DNA of 64,000 nt from Stereocaulon alpinum (taxonomy: Eukaryota; Ascomycota; Lecanoromycetes; Lecanorales; Stereocaulaceae), in the NCBI GenBank assembly GCA_018257865.1, contig JAEUBA010000008.1:186001-250000 (forward strand), given 5' to 3'. Position 1 is the first letter of the stretch; the number at the start of each line of letters is the position of its first letter. Below the pieces are notes generated by a model, which made no database searches, had not been told where the DNA came from, and worked only from the letters and a program-made list of their open reading frames with translations. The translations under genes were made by a program, and so were the position numbers. Shown piece after piece: positions 47,227 through 58,297 of this stretch.

Positions 47227-47839
47227 GAGTCGATCAGAACTCTGATTTACGACTTATCTGAGTAGGACGGGTTGCGGATGATCAGGACGACGATCTCATA
47301 CACTCGCGCTTTGTAGGATAGTCTGCACGAATTGCACGCACGTTCCCTCTAGTAGCTGCAGCTACAGAAGTGATACCGCAAAGAAATGGTCACTCAAGTC
47401 CTAACTGGACAGTTCCTCGGGCTGTAGGCCAACAGAAAGATGTTCACGGTCATCCCTAGACTTTCTAGGCGTAGTGTAGGGGCAGTATCGGAATCGATCT
47501 GACACCCGCATGGCGCCGCCTTCGCGCTTGTTCCTCCGCTTCCAGAGAGTGTTGAGGGCGATAACGCGGAATTGTGATATGGAGTAGAGTTGTCCTGAGG
47601 GAAAGGGTTCTATTTGTAGATGTCGATCATAGGCTAGCCGGGGCTGGTGGGGCTCGGTTGGGGCCATCTTGGATCCTTCATCCTTCGGGGGTTGCACCAC
47701 TGACTAATTGCGGCGTGGTGAAACACAGCCCACTTCAACCTACAACCTCATGTGTTCTTTGTAAATACCTCGGATCCCCAAACATATTTACGAAAGCATG
47801 GGAATTTAGCATTATCTCTTTCTGCAGATTCCAGAGCAC
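47227..47839. promoter_or_regulatory. divergent promoter, membrane protein / secreted protein
   Basis: This 613-nt region lies between divergent starts. Minus-strand frames (47401-47700, 47735-47954) overlap it or the next gene without family resemblance. Confidence 0.4.
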
Positions 47840-48412
47840 ATGAAGCTCTTCGTCGTTTGTCTGCTTGTGCTCGAGGCCATTCCGGTCGCGATAACGGCCA
47901 ATCCTCTTGGTGTCCCGCACCAGCAACAACAAGCTCTCGCAGTCTCACCCCCATCTACACCATCCTCATTGGTAGATAGTTGGTCCACTGCAAGCGATCT
48001 CGAATCGAATTCTGATCGACCCTCCCGAAAATTCAGTTTCTCAAACCCATTAAAGAAGCTGAAGCAATCCTCCGATTTCCGTTGTCACAGCTACCCACAA
48101 AGCAACATCCTCAGCGAACTTTCAAGCTACATTACCGACCTCTTGCGGAGCTATCGCGAAAGCATTCTTGGAGGGAAAGGAGAGCAGGAGCGCATGCTCT
48201 TTGAGACGTGTTATGCCGGATACGAAGCGACGGATGTCTCCCCCACAATATACTTCAAGGAAATGAAGTCGAAGCAAATGAACACGGTGGAGAAGCTGTT
48301 GAAGAATCAAGTGTTGACCAGGTTTCCCAATGTCAAAATTGTGGCGACTTCAAAGTCGCTCGCTATTATGCTGGAGGAACAGCCGAAGCTCCAACGGAGG
48401 AACACTGTATGA
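47840..48412 (+). CDS. small secreted protein, unknown
   Basis: A single exon encodes 190 aa. A signal peptide is clear (MKLFVVCLLVLEAIPVAITA, likely cleavage before NPLG). The mature part is Ser-rich, then mixed and charged (NILSELSSYITDLLRSYRES, IYFKEMKSKQMNTVEKLL). It has only two Cys in the mature chain (FRCHSY, ETCYAGY), so it is not a typical Cys-rich effector. No domain recognised. Secretion is well supported; a role outside the cell is an inference. Confidence 0.7.
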   Translation: MKLFVVCLLVLEAIPVAITANPLGVPHQQQQALAVSPPSTPSSLVDSWSTASDLESNSDRPSRKFSFSNPLKKLKQSSDFRCHSYPQSNILSELSSYITDLLRSYRESILGGKGEQERMLFETCYAGYEATDVSPTIYFKEMKSKQMNTVEKLLKNQVLTRFPNVKIVATSKSLAIMLEEQPKLQRRNTV

Positions 48413-48770
48413 TGGATTTAGGGTGTAGATATCATGCTTTGTCTCTATGTAGCGTCATGGGCGCTAGTGCCGGCGTCCTGCGGTATTTTGCGGCTCAGCT
48501 TCATTCGGATTTAGAGCTGGCGATGTAGTCATGGTTCACTTCAGTACTGGCTCTCTGAGCTCCTTCCTGGCTCCTAGGGGCGTTGAATTGAGATTGCATC
48601 TAGTAAGGTTATGAAAGATTGCGCACCGTGGCCGGCGCCTTGGTTGGTTCCTCAGTCCATTCTTCGCTCGCTTCCGTTTTATTCGAGACCAATAGCGGTA
48701 TTTTCGAGTTTAGGACATGGTTGAGTGAGCAGTCAGAAAGTCAATTCAGTACATGTATTTCCACAACCAC
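48413..48770. other. convergent intergenic region
   Basis: It lies between the secreted-protein gene and the PI-PLC X gene. No gene is supported. Confidence 0.45.
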
Positions 48771-50177
48771 TCAATGAAGGGACTCTTTGGCTTCAAATCT
48801 TGCGTTCATTCCAATGATGCACCTCACAATGTCCCAATTGCCCCCATGACCCACCCAATCGCACACCACGATACCGGTGCTTCCATCTCCAAGCTTAATT
48901 TGCTCTCCTTCCTCTGAGCTATTGATAGCTTCTGGCGTATTGTGTTTCGTGCACAAATAATCCACGATGACCGGATTCAATTTCGTTGCGATCCTGTCAG
49001 GCCAACAGCTCTGCCTCCAGAAATTGCTGGCTGTAAGGAAGTTGATGTAGAACGGCTGCTTGTGTTCTGAGCCAGCAGGGCAGACACATTGTGCAGCTCG
49101 TTTCAGATGATCAATGGAGTACTGGACTTTTTTCTCTATAGTCTCCCTTTCGAGCACTTCATAAAAATCTTGGAAACAGATATCACCACTTGGGCAGAGT
49201 GAGTTGGGGCTATTGTCTGCCCAGGCATCTCCATTGATACACCAACCTGCGCCACCCCATTCGTTCTTCAATCTTTCGTCTAGGGTGAAACGCCGAATGA
49301 GCACGATCTTGCCTCTTGCCTCAGCCAAGATTGGTATGCGTGGAGCTGTGAACCAACGATCGACATCTCCTGCATAGTGATCTCTCAGTATGCGGCTAAG
49401 TTGTGCATCAGTTGCCTTTCCAGGACCTTCGCGCTTCACAGACATGATGATGGTTTCACTTGGATGCTGGTCCAGGAATGCGAGAACCTCGTTCACTACA
49501 GCGCGGAAATATCTCGCGCCAGTCAGAGAAATAGGGAAGACACCGTGTACTAGTATAAGTCCGTCCTTGGTAGGGTCCAAGGGAGCCTCGGGCTGAACGC
49601 GAATATCGAGAAATCGTACTCCTTGCTGCAGTTGCTCACGGACTGATGCTACCTGACAACGGACAGAGGGAAGAGCGCGATGGTAAGTCGGCGAATTGTG
49701 TGTCCCAGGAATCGATAGAGCTGATAAGGGGGTCTCGTCTCTCAAGCTCTGCATCCATGACCCCTTCTGGTCACGATAGAAAATTGTAATATGGTGGTGT
49801 TCGGGATGATAGACTGTGGTGTGATGATGACGAGGGTTGTCCGTCAAAGGCATCAAGAATTGTGCGTGGCATGTTGGATGTATGATGTTGGTCTGATACA
49901 GTTCTCCTTCGATCTCGAAGAAAATGCTCAGGGATTGATGTGGTACTCTTGCTGGCCTGACATGGGCTTTGCAAGACTTGAAGGGCTCGACTAGCATCGA
50001 AACATCTTGCAGGTTGCTTTGTGGCGGCTTGGAGTTAGCTGGCGTGCTCCATAGACTGGTGATGTTTGAGAACCGGCCTCCAACATTCAATGTATGATGT
50101 AGATCATTGATCTCATAATGCTTGATGGTGATGGCATTTGAGGTAAGATTGCGAATGGTCATTAGTGGCGTTGCCAT
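48771..50177 (-). CDS. phosphatidylinositol-specific phospholipase C, X-domain protein
   Basis: A single exon encodes 468 aa. A beta-rich N-terminal domain (about 1-140; TIRNLTSNAITIKHYEIND) precedes the PI-PLC X domain. Landmarks are LSALSIPGTHNS (first catalytic His), GVRFLDIRVQ, LILVHGVFP (second His), FLDQHPSETIIMSVKREG and ARGKIVLIRRF. There is no Y domain, C2 or PH, so it is the small bacterial-like type also seen in many fungi. No signal peptide or membrane segment is visible, so a cytosolic location is likely. Expected chemistry is cleavage of phosphatidylinositol to diacylglycerol and cyclic inositol phosphate. Absence of introns is unlike most neighbours and would fit old horizontal acquisition, but is weak evidence. 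Confidence 0.9.
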   Translation of the reverse strand: MATPLMTIRNLTSNAITIKHYEINDLHHTLNVGGRFSNITSLWSTPANSKPPQSNLQDVSMLVEPFKSCKAHVRPARVPHQSLSIFFEIEGELYQTNIIHPTCHAQFLMPLTDNPRHHHTTVYHPEHHHITIFYRDQKGSWMQSLRDETPLSALSIPGTHNSPTYHRALPSVRCQVASVREQLQQGVRFLDIRVQPEAPLDPTKDGLILVHGVFPISLTGARYFRAVVNEVLAFLDQHPSETIIMSVKREGPGKATDAQLSRILRDHYAGDVDRWFTAPRIPILAEARGKIVLIRRFTLDERLKNEWGGAGWCINGDAWADNSPNSLCPSGDICFQDFYEVLERETIEKKVQYSIDHLKRAAQCVCPAGSEHKQPFYINFLTASNFWRQSCWPDRIATKLNPVIVDYLCTKHNTPEAINSSEEGEQIKLGDGSTGIVVCDWVGHGGNWDIVRCIIGMNARFEAKESLH

Positions 50178-50753
50178 CTTGGAAGATAACGGAGGTTGCC
50201 CAATAGACCTTTGATTGTAACAGTACTAGAAAAGGAGTTTGCACATGATACTGGTACTGTTGCGACCCAAACATGAACATCACTGGCTAGGTTCCATCAT
50301 TGACAAGCATGAGAAAGAAAGGCTGGTTGTGCGTGGCTGAGGAGGCTAACGATGAAAATTCGCACCTTCAACCTCGATTTCTATGGTGCAAGCCACGGAA
50401 GAATGAGGACGGGAAATGGCTTACCCGTTACGACTAGACCAAAAGGGTGATCACTGGTGGTAAGATACTAAACTGTATCTTAACCATCAGCAGGTTTCCT
50501 GCAGCGTATTACCGCTGCTCATCAACGGATGCAAGCAACACACGACGAGGGGCTATGATTGTTGAAAGGTATTGAAGTTTCGCCGCCACAACTCGTCAAA
50601 GCCAAGGGAAAATCTTACACTGCCTACGAAGGCTCCCGGGACACGGGCCCGGCAGCCGCCCTAGAAGGTCCCTACCCAGGAGTTCATCGTGCTTTAGGCT
50701 GGCTTACGGGCTTCGCTTAGGGTATCCCCTTAGAAGGATGAAAGTGATTTCTT
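50178..50753. other. intergenic, GC-hairpin-rich
   Basis: The part next to 50178 is the promoter of the PI-PLC gene. From about 50600 the sequence contains GC-rich palindromes (CCCGGGACACGGGCCCGG) and GGGCTTCGCTTAGGG / CCCCTTAGAAGG stretches. This texture is reminiscent of fungal mitochondrial intergenic DNA. Confidence 0.35.
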
Positions 50754-50826
50754 AGTGTTGACGAGCCAGACTAATTGTCTGCGGTTTAATACTTAATTGT
50801 ATTAGGTTCGATTCCTAATGGCGCTG
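50754..50826 (+). other. tRNA-like sequence, possibly mitochondrial-derived
   Basis: Its 73-nt length fits a tRNA. TTAGG-TTCGATT-CCTAA (50802-50818) is a perfect T-arm and contains the Pol III B-box GGTTCGATTCC. AGTGTTG at the 5' end pairs with TGGCGCT at the 3' end over 7 bp if G-U pairs are allowed. The D-arm does not form, and the best anticodon loop is 8 nt with an unclear anticodon. I therefore do not call a functional tRNA. A decayed tRNA or a nuclear copy of mitochondrial DNA are the likeliest readings. Confidence 0.35.
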
Positions 50827-51071
50827 GTACAATGGTGTAGAAGTTTCGTACTTTTCTGTAGTGGTTTCGTACTTTTCTCTAATGAGGGGTGTCCTTACTA
50901 AATCCTGCGTCGCCTGACCACCTAGCGTTAAAGTAATGTTTCCGCACTCGACTTTCAATATCTTAAACAACCACCACAACCAAAAACCTCTAGAAAGCTC
51001 GAAAGCCCGAAACATAGCCAAGCTCCACATTCCTTCAAGCAGAAAACGCGTCAAGGTGTTCATCAGTAGCC

Positions 51072-51371
51072 ATGTCCCGCGAAGCCTACGCCCCACCAAC
51101 TCTTCAACCCCAGGGTTCAAACTACAACACCGCCGGCGCAGATCTTCAAGTAGGACCCACAACACAGTACCTCTGCGGCCACTGCAACTCAAAGGTTCAG
51201 CTGAAGAAGGGTGACGCTATACGATGCAAAGAGTGTGGACATAGGGTGCTCTACAAGGAGCGGACAAAGAGGTATGCGTAGCTCAGAAGCTCGTGAGGTG
51301 TTGAAGTGCTTCCTTGTATAATGGGCTGACTGGTGGGGCATGACAGGATGGTGCAATTTGAGGCGCGGTGA
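51072..51371 (+). CDS. RPB12: RNA polymerase I/II/III common subunit Rpb12 (RPABC4)
   Basis: Exons 51072-51271 and 51347-51371 give 74 aa. The second exon is only 25 nt and encodes the family ending RMVQFEAR. Without splicing the chain would end KRYA. The zinc ribbon is complete: C-x2-C in YLCGHCNSK and C-x2-C in IRCKECGHRVLYK. The N-terminal 30 residues are a variable Gln/Asn/Thr-rich extension. Rpb12 bridges Rpb2 and Rpb3 in all three nuclear polymerases. The start is the first ATG after a CAGTAGCC context. Confidence 0.95.
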
Positions 51372-52073
51372 CGAGAGTGAATGGGGTGGGAGAGGGGTTT
51401 CGGCAAGGCGTTTGGGTTATGGGCGTGGAAGAGCGCGTGATGGTCTATACAACGAGAACATGAATTAGACATGACAGGAGCAGAAGCTGCCTCATCATTG
51501 ACATAGCTTGCTTAAGGCTATCTGGCAGAGCTAACTTGAGAGGCGCATTCTGACCTTGCGCCAAAGATTGACTGAAGAATTAGGTGCATTTTCATAGTGC
51601 TGAGAGCCACAGCTTCGCCACCCAGCTGCATCTCAAGCTTGGAGAGCTCCGAAATGTCCTATATCTTCGACAAATGGAGAATTCTATTGGCTCTGCTGCT
51701 GAAAGTAGTAGCTGCACCTTTAACGATTGCTTGTCCACACGTATCGTTAAGATTGACCCTGCCAGTGCAATAGTTGGGCCAGATGATCGAGTAGCATTAT
51801 ATCCAGAAATTGTGGATTAGGAATGCATGATTTGTGGGAAGGATTCGGACCTACTTAGGTAAATTAGCTGCCCCACATGCCCCACTCGCTGTAGCCTGTG
51901 AAGCGGACAGTCAGACTGTACATGTCCATACAGCATATATGTCTGGGAACAATCATGCGTTATGTTTAGTCACAATCGTTGAGTGCTACTGGCAGAAGCT
52001 TTGTTCGACTGTCACTATTCGACAACACCGATCCGTAAATCTGACCCTTCCCTTGTTAGCTCCACCAGCAACG
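51372..52073. promoter_or_regulatory. intergenic, left border of the accessory island
   Basis: This 702-nt region lies between RPB12 and the P450 relic. A 78-codon frame (51584-51820) has no family resemblance. Confidence 0.4.
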
Positions 52074-53914
52074 ATGACTCTGGAAAGATTTATAAACAGC
52101 TCTTTGTTGACCCCTCTCGTTTTTACTCCCCTCATCTATCTTACAAGTCTTCCTGTCTACCGTCTTCTCCTTCATCCACTGGCAAAGTTTCCTGGCCCAA
52201 AGCTTGCCGCGCTGACTCGCTACTATGAAGCGTATTATGATTTGGTACAGAATGGTCAATACACATTCAATATCGCGGAGCTCCATAATGAATACGGTAC
52301 GTTGGCGAGTTTTGTATCTTTGAAATGCGCGCTCACACCGACGTCAAGGTCCAATCATAAGGATCAACGCCTTTGAGCTTCACGTAAACGATCCGAGGTT
52401 CTACGAGAAGCTTTATCAGTAACATGGTCACTGGAAAAAATACGATTGGAGCTACGATGCGTTTAGAGCTCCCTTTTCCGCCTTCTGTACGACTGACCAC
52501 GATCTGCACAAACGGCGGCATACTCCCTTGAATGCATACTTCTCAAAGGCCAACATTGCTAGCAGACAAGGCATTATCCTAGACAAGGTCAAGAAGCTCC
52601 AGAAACGTATGAACAACTACTCAATCTCGGAGCCAGGATTAAACCTGGGTGCCGCTCTCAGCGCGACTACAACAGGGGTAGCGACCGAATACATTCTTGG
52701 AGAGAGCTACGACGAATTGGACCGCAGCAACTTCAACAAGGACTTAATGAACATGCTGCAAGGCTCCGCAAGTATGTGGCGAGCCACGAAGCATATCCGC
52801 TTCCTCGGACCCATGATGAAGGCTATGCTATTGTCGGTTCTCGAAAGGGGTGGAGGCTCAGACGTTAAGGCATTCGTGGCGTTCCTGAAGGTAGGCGACT
52901 AAGTCGACAGTCATTGCAACCATGTCTATATTTAGGACTGCACGCAGCCGACTCATGATCGGTGCCCATTGTGTTTAGATGACCAAAAGCTCACAAAGCC
53001 TTGAGCTTCGAAGATGCAGACTCAGCGAATCATGACCGAGCTTACCTCAAGCACAGCTTACAAGAGTCTTCCTCACACCATAATCCATGACATCCTCCGG
53101 TCCGATTATCTTCCTCCTGCCGAAAAGGAGTTCGATTACGTGAGCGACGAGGTCGGTACTGTCGCCAGTGCCGGCATCGAAGCCGTCGCTCAAACGCTCC
53201 GCTCCACCATTTATTATTTGTGTAGCAACTCTACGCTCCTCCATCGCCCACGCACCGAATTACGGGACCTGTCCAATAGCCTCGATCTCGAAGCCCAGGG
53301 CGAGCCAGCGCTTGCACAGCTCGAATCTCTTCCGTATCTCACAGCCGTGATAATGGACGGTCTACGCCTCAGCCCGGGCTTAGCGACACGACTTGCACGT
53401 ATCGCGCCGGACCGCCAGCTGGTGTATGATGACAAATGGGTCATTCCTGCTGGGACACCGGTAAGTATGACAACGCTATTGATGCACTGGGACGAGGGTG
53501 TGTATCCCAACGCGCGAAAATTTGAGCCGGAGCGGTGGATGGACAAGGAGAGGATGAGGAAGGCGGAGAAGATCTTTGCGCCGTTTTCAAGGGGGACGAG
53601 GATTTGTCTAGGCATGCAGTGAGTTTAGAGCCTCTTTGTTTGTCTTCTCCTACCTTCAGGCTAGTCTGCAGCTTATATCTAGCGGTCCCAGCAATTGGTC
53701 TGGCTCTGATGGTGACCGATACACTGACACCCTTGATCTCTTTAGTCTTGCGTGGGCCGAAATCTACTTGACCCTCGCTATGCTGGTCTCGCATTTCGAT
53801 TTCGATTTCGTTGGCACAAGGCCAGGAGATGTGGACCCTAATAGTGACCATTTCATCATTGGCACGAAGAGTAAGGGTCGAATGATAGTACGCGTGACGC
53901 TTTGCCGGGATTAG
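52074..53914 (+). pseudogene. cytochrome P450, interrupted by one in-frame stop
   Basis: Exons 52074-52296, 52349-52890, 53014-53618 and 53746-53914 join into 513 codons, including the final stop, in one frame. The only interruption is TAA at 52420-52422 (codon 99), in the block VNDPRFYEKLYQ-stop-HGHWKKYDW. The N-terminal membrane anchor is followed by HPLAKFPGPKLAAL. The rest is recognisable: I-helix with AGIEA where AGxET is usual, DGLR where the ExxR Glu is expected, FEPERWMD, and heme loop FSRGTRICLG with its Cys. The last exon restores CLGMHLAWAEIYL. Loss of the stop-site Gln, ExxR Glu and I-helix Thr points to a non-functional gene. Substrate is unknown. No other biosynthetic genes flank it. 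Confidence 0.85.
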
Positions 53915-54928
53915 TTTGCAAGAACCATACATACATTGGCTGCGTGACCTCAAAGATGAGATGTTTTGTATGTTAGACATCATGTCAATCTCAGCGAGGG
54001 TCCCGATTGCTTCAATCCCATTGAGAGCACTGCAGTCCTGGAATGCACATCTTAGTAAAGCATAATCTAACAAAATAAATGGCGATGCATCTGCGAATTA
54101 AATATCTGCCATTAGGGTTGCTAGAAAGCGAGCCCAGGAGCGCCTTTGGGGGACCACTCACCGTGTCCACCGTGTCCCACAATGAGCAATCCGCAACACC
54201 GATGATCCCGCATTCTGCAATTTCGACTTCTTATCAAATACATTATTGATTCTTTATCATACAACTTCGACGACTAGTTTTGAATACTGACAGCCTCTTC
54301 TACCAATCACAATGGTACGCCTGTGTCTAACGTTACTGTGAATGTTATTACCAACTGCCATACTTCTGAGTACCTAGCGACGTGTCTCTACAACAAATTT
54401 ACCCGGGAGTACCCTAGGAGCTACTCCCCAAAGTACCCCTAGAGCCTTACCCCGGAGTACTGTAAGCCCGGACTAACTTTGGAGCTCTGCCCCTGAGATA
54501 GCCCTAGCCGAGCCTAGTCCTTATCAATCGCTAAAGGTGTAGTGCGAGACGAGTCGCAATCGGACAGGGACAAGGTAGACGGGTGAGAGGAAAACCCAGA
54601 AAGTACGAGGGTAGCAGACCAGGCTGTATAGGCAACGGTCGGGGGAGAGGGTATATGGCAGTCTCTGCATCCACTTTTGTACCTTGGGAAGCCTGCTCTG
54701 GCCCCCTCCATCCTGCTGGGATTCGCCGTCTACATTAGTGAAGTCGAGCTGGTAGGGTACACCAAGAATTACTATTGTAGGACGTCAAGAGAGTGAGAGC
54801 GAGCAGTGTCTGAGTAGGGGTGCGCAGTAGGCGAAGCCAAGGTGAGTGGTGGGTGAGCAGAGCGACTGTAGTGGACTAACCTGAGTAAACGGGCAAACAC
54901 ATGTTGATGGGCCACCCTACCCAGGTAC
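53915..54928. other. 1.0-kb convergent spacer in the accessory island, possible repeat relic
   Basis: It lies between the P450 and HET relics. Around 54390-54500 several GAGTACC / AGTACCC-type units recur (GGGAGTACCC, AAGTACCCC, GGAGTACTG). The block to about 54900 has a texture reminiscent of retroelement long terminal repeats. No coding frame supports that, and it needs a genome-wide copy search. Confidence 0.35.
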
Positions 54929-57134
54929 TCATATGATTTGAATATCTGCCTCAGGGCAATCCAACCTTGCAGCTTCGCCCTCCATCAGGCCCTGCAAGTA
55001 ACAATCACCCGTGAGCCTGAAACCCTTGTTCTCTCGTCTCAGTGTATGAAGAATTCTCGTGCCGTAGAATGTGGCGACCTCATCCCCTTCTCGTGCTGCT
55101 AGCGACACCCAACCCATGTAACCCTGCTCAGTTACGCAGAAGCGGCGGCCTCCACTATATCGTCCGAAAGCTTGCTCGAACGACTCGGCTTTCTTTGGAA
55201 GTGGAGCGGAACGTGAAATGAGGCTAGAACGGTCGATGGATAAGTCTGGCCCCACGACATATTCGATCAGATTGATTGTTTGACACCCAATCCCGTAAGC
55301 AGCAAGCCAGAATACTGACCAGCGCAACGTCTTTGACACAGCGATACGGCGTTGAAAGGCCTCCATGGCACCGTAACCTAACCAAAACCCACTAATAGCA
55401 AAGGGCCAAACAAAGTGGAGATCCGAAAAGGCTTCAGAGAATCTCGATGCGCGCTGCAACTGGGCCAGACAATATATCATCTGCTGCCATGCCTCGAAAG
55501 CACCCGCAGTCTCTGGTGGCGCTGGCTCGTGAACACCGCCATTGAAACACAAGGTGCGCCAGTGGGCCTCAACAACATTCTCATATAGGAAACTGCATGG
55601 AGGAGTTCGTACAAGCTGCGAGACTTTCGCGTTCCAAGCATGCAGCTGTGAAGCTTTGATTTGGGTCTCCTCAGCACTGAGACCTGCCACTGATTCGAGA
55701 TGCGGCGTTGATTGAACGATGGTTTTCAGCTTGCCGATCAATCTGCCTCGAACGTTCAGCGTCTATTAAAATATACTCCGTCAGTGTTGAGATCTGGCTA
55801 TCCAAATGTAGTTGAACAATTACGCATGGCCAAGCTTTGCGAAGTCATCATACCTTGTCTAGATTTACAGAAAACGATCCATCTCCGTGGTCAGTTGAAG
55901 TCCGAGCCGGAAGTATCAAACTCAGCGGACGGAACGCAGGATCTCTGGATTTCCATTCGGGCACCCAAGAGGGTAAATCAGGACGCTCAGTCGCCGGTTC
56001 AACATAGGACAGTAGACACAAGGGCTTAGTGTTGATCAGCTTGGTCAACTCGCTTGTCAGGACTAAGACCGCGAGCTCGATCAGTACATCACGCAATCTC
56101 CTTTTGTAGTCAATTATTGTATTCTCTACATCTTCAGTCAGCGCAACAAGGGCAAACACCCCGTCCCGCGGGTCTGTAGCCTCGAAGTTCCGAGTTAACC
56201 AAAGAAGATTGAGAAGCTTGATATCCTGATTTGCACTGAATGTTGACGCCAAATAACGGAGCGCTGATGCGTTCGAGGCGTGCATTGTAGAGTCTACCGT
56301 CGCGTGGACTCCCATGACAATTTTCAAGGTCACAAATTTGTTGAAATTGCCGGCTACGTGAAGCATTGAACTCGACCTGAACTCGACCGGACCGCATAGA
56401 AAGACAGCTTGGCGAGCGACAACCAGTTCTTAGATTGTCCACATGCGCGTGAACCATCGACGAGTCAATATTTTGATTAATGTCGCCCAACATGGATCGA
56501 ACATATCTGGTAGCCCCAAAGCTTCCAGGTCAAGGTACATGGTCCCAAATGTTTTTCGATCGAGAGTAGGCTCCCCGAGTACTTCTTCCACCTTGCGCAT
56601 CAACTGCAAGCCGTCTTTGTCAGTTGCTAATTCCTCACCCAGCCAGATAAGCACAAGCTCGGCCTGGCTATAGATTTTCGTCATCAACCTGACCTGAGCC
56701 GTCTTCTCCACATCATTGGCTTGATTGATACACACTGCATCGACCCATAGCAGCATCTCATGTCTATTCTGCCGAATTTGTGAGAGTGCGTCGTGCAGGT
56801 TTCGAGTGATGTGAAACAGTAAGCCATCACAAAGCATGGTAGTAAGATCCGATGCGTCGCCCCAGACATAAGATAAAGCGTTGTATTCAAGGTCTTCTTC
56901 ATCCAGACGCTTGTAGACAAGACGACAGCTTATTTGCTCTGTAGCAAGACCGGGTGTGAGTTTGATAAGGCGGATATTCTCTCCCTCGAGCTCATCACAG
57001 TAGCAGTAGCGTCCGGTCAGAGCCGTGGGCTCGAGCTGCTTGCTTGTGCTCATCATGGTGGACGGTGAAGACCCCATATGAACAAAAACGACTTTCAGCC
57101 GTCGTTTCTGCAGAGCAAACCGAGATAGCAACAC
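54929..57134 (-). pseudogene. HET-domain (heterokaryon incompatibility-type) gene, interrupted by one stop
   Basis: Exons 57134-55854 and 55762-54929 form 704 sense codons plus the final stop, with one interruption: TAA at 56432-56430 (codon 235). It falls in the family block RRWFTRMWTI-stop-ELVVAR, where HET proteins read WTIQE. The reading frame is otherwise open on both sides. HET landmarks are LEYNALSYVWGD (about 80-92), LLWVDAVCINQ and AELVLIWLGEE. The C-terminal half has DPRDGVFALVALT, PDLPSWVPEW and YMGWVSLAAREGDEVA, typical of the long fungal HET proteins. HET proteins act in allorecognition cell death. This copy would make only a 234-residue fragment that still spans most of the HET domain. 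Start could be 57134 or one of two Met codons within 30 codons. Confidence 0.88.
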
Positions 57135-58297
57135 TATCCTAGTGTCGAAGCTGCTTGTTCTGGTTTTCGTGGCTGGCTGGGCCGCACACTAGACAGGGGT
57201 TGATGTAGGGATATTGATAGGGCACCTTACCTCGCAAATGACTAGACTAGAAGGGTTCACCTAGTCGCTGGCCAGATTCCTAATTGGCCACCACCTTTAA
57301 TCTCGCACACAAAAGGTCTTCTATAAGACTTTCACGTATGAAGTTATGGCTCTCTTGATCTTTAATAATCGCGTATCAAAATTTCAGTCACTACACGTCT
57401 GTTTCGCGATCTCTTAATGTTACTGATATTGCCCCTAAGAGAGCTTAATTCTGGATCCCGGAGTAACAAAGCAAAAAGGGGTTTAGGCTCAAAATCATGG
57501 CCAAAGAGGGTATTTGGCCCAATAGTACAGTAGATGATCCTCTCATGTGAGCAGCAGAGCTACCCTGCATAAGGATGCGATCTCTTATGATCCCCCACAT
57601 GAGACGCCTGTCGAGCATGGTTGCAGCCATTCTCTGGAATAGAAGTATGTGTTTTCTGGCTTTGGTGCATTGAGTTTTGGGATTCTTTTGAAGATGATCA
57701 TTTGGAGGTAGAAAAGGTATTGTGATATGAAGCGACCTGGACAGTCAGAGAGCGGAAGCTTTACCTGGTTACAAGAACGGACACACTTTCTAGTTCACAT
57801 CACAACGCTACGTTTCGTTCTACTGATGCTTATGCCAAACGGGCATTTTCCACAGAATTGAAGGGCCATGGTCTTGTGGCAATTCTTGATTGCAATTGCA
57901 TCGGTCTTCACCTAGACTACGACGAATTTCACATATGCAACCAAAGATAAGGAAGCCTTATTTGTGGCTTATCGGAAGACAACTCGTCAGTGGGTGGCTA
58001 ATCCAAAGACACAAGCTGTAGTAAATCTCTGCAAACGACTGAAGTGATGGTCGAGTAGACATCAGAATTGTATCACGATACACAGCTAAGGAGGATGGAT
58101 ATCATTGATCTAGCTACGACTAGACGACTAGAAGACTTGACTCCAGTGCTCAGAAGATGGAATGTGGTGCTACTTTCGATCGCTAGAGAAATGATCTTAC
58201 GCAGCAGCTTAGCGTGTGGGGCTGCTTAAAGGCGCATCGCCTGGGGCTGAGAAATCTGGCTGGACTGCTGAAGTACCCTCCATGCTTCCTCCCTCCG
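57135..58297. other. 1.2-kb spacer in the accessory island
   Basis: It includes the presumed HET promoter. No coding frame above 61 codons is noteworthy, and composition is A+T-richer than the flanking housekeeping regions by eye. No repeat family recognised. Confidence 0.4.

Noticed and set aside
46093..51371. A defence- or signalling-type gene cluster formed by the membrane protein, secreted protein and PI-PLC X gene
   Set aside because: Mixed orientations, ordinary intergenic distances and the unrelated RPB12 next door give no sign of a functional cluster.
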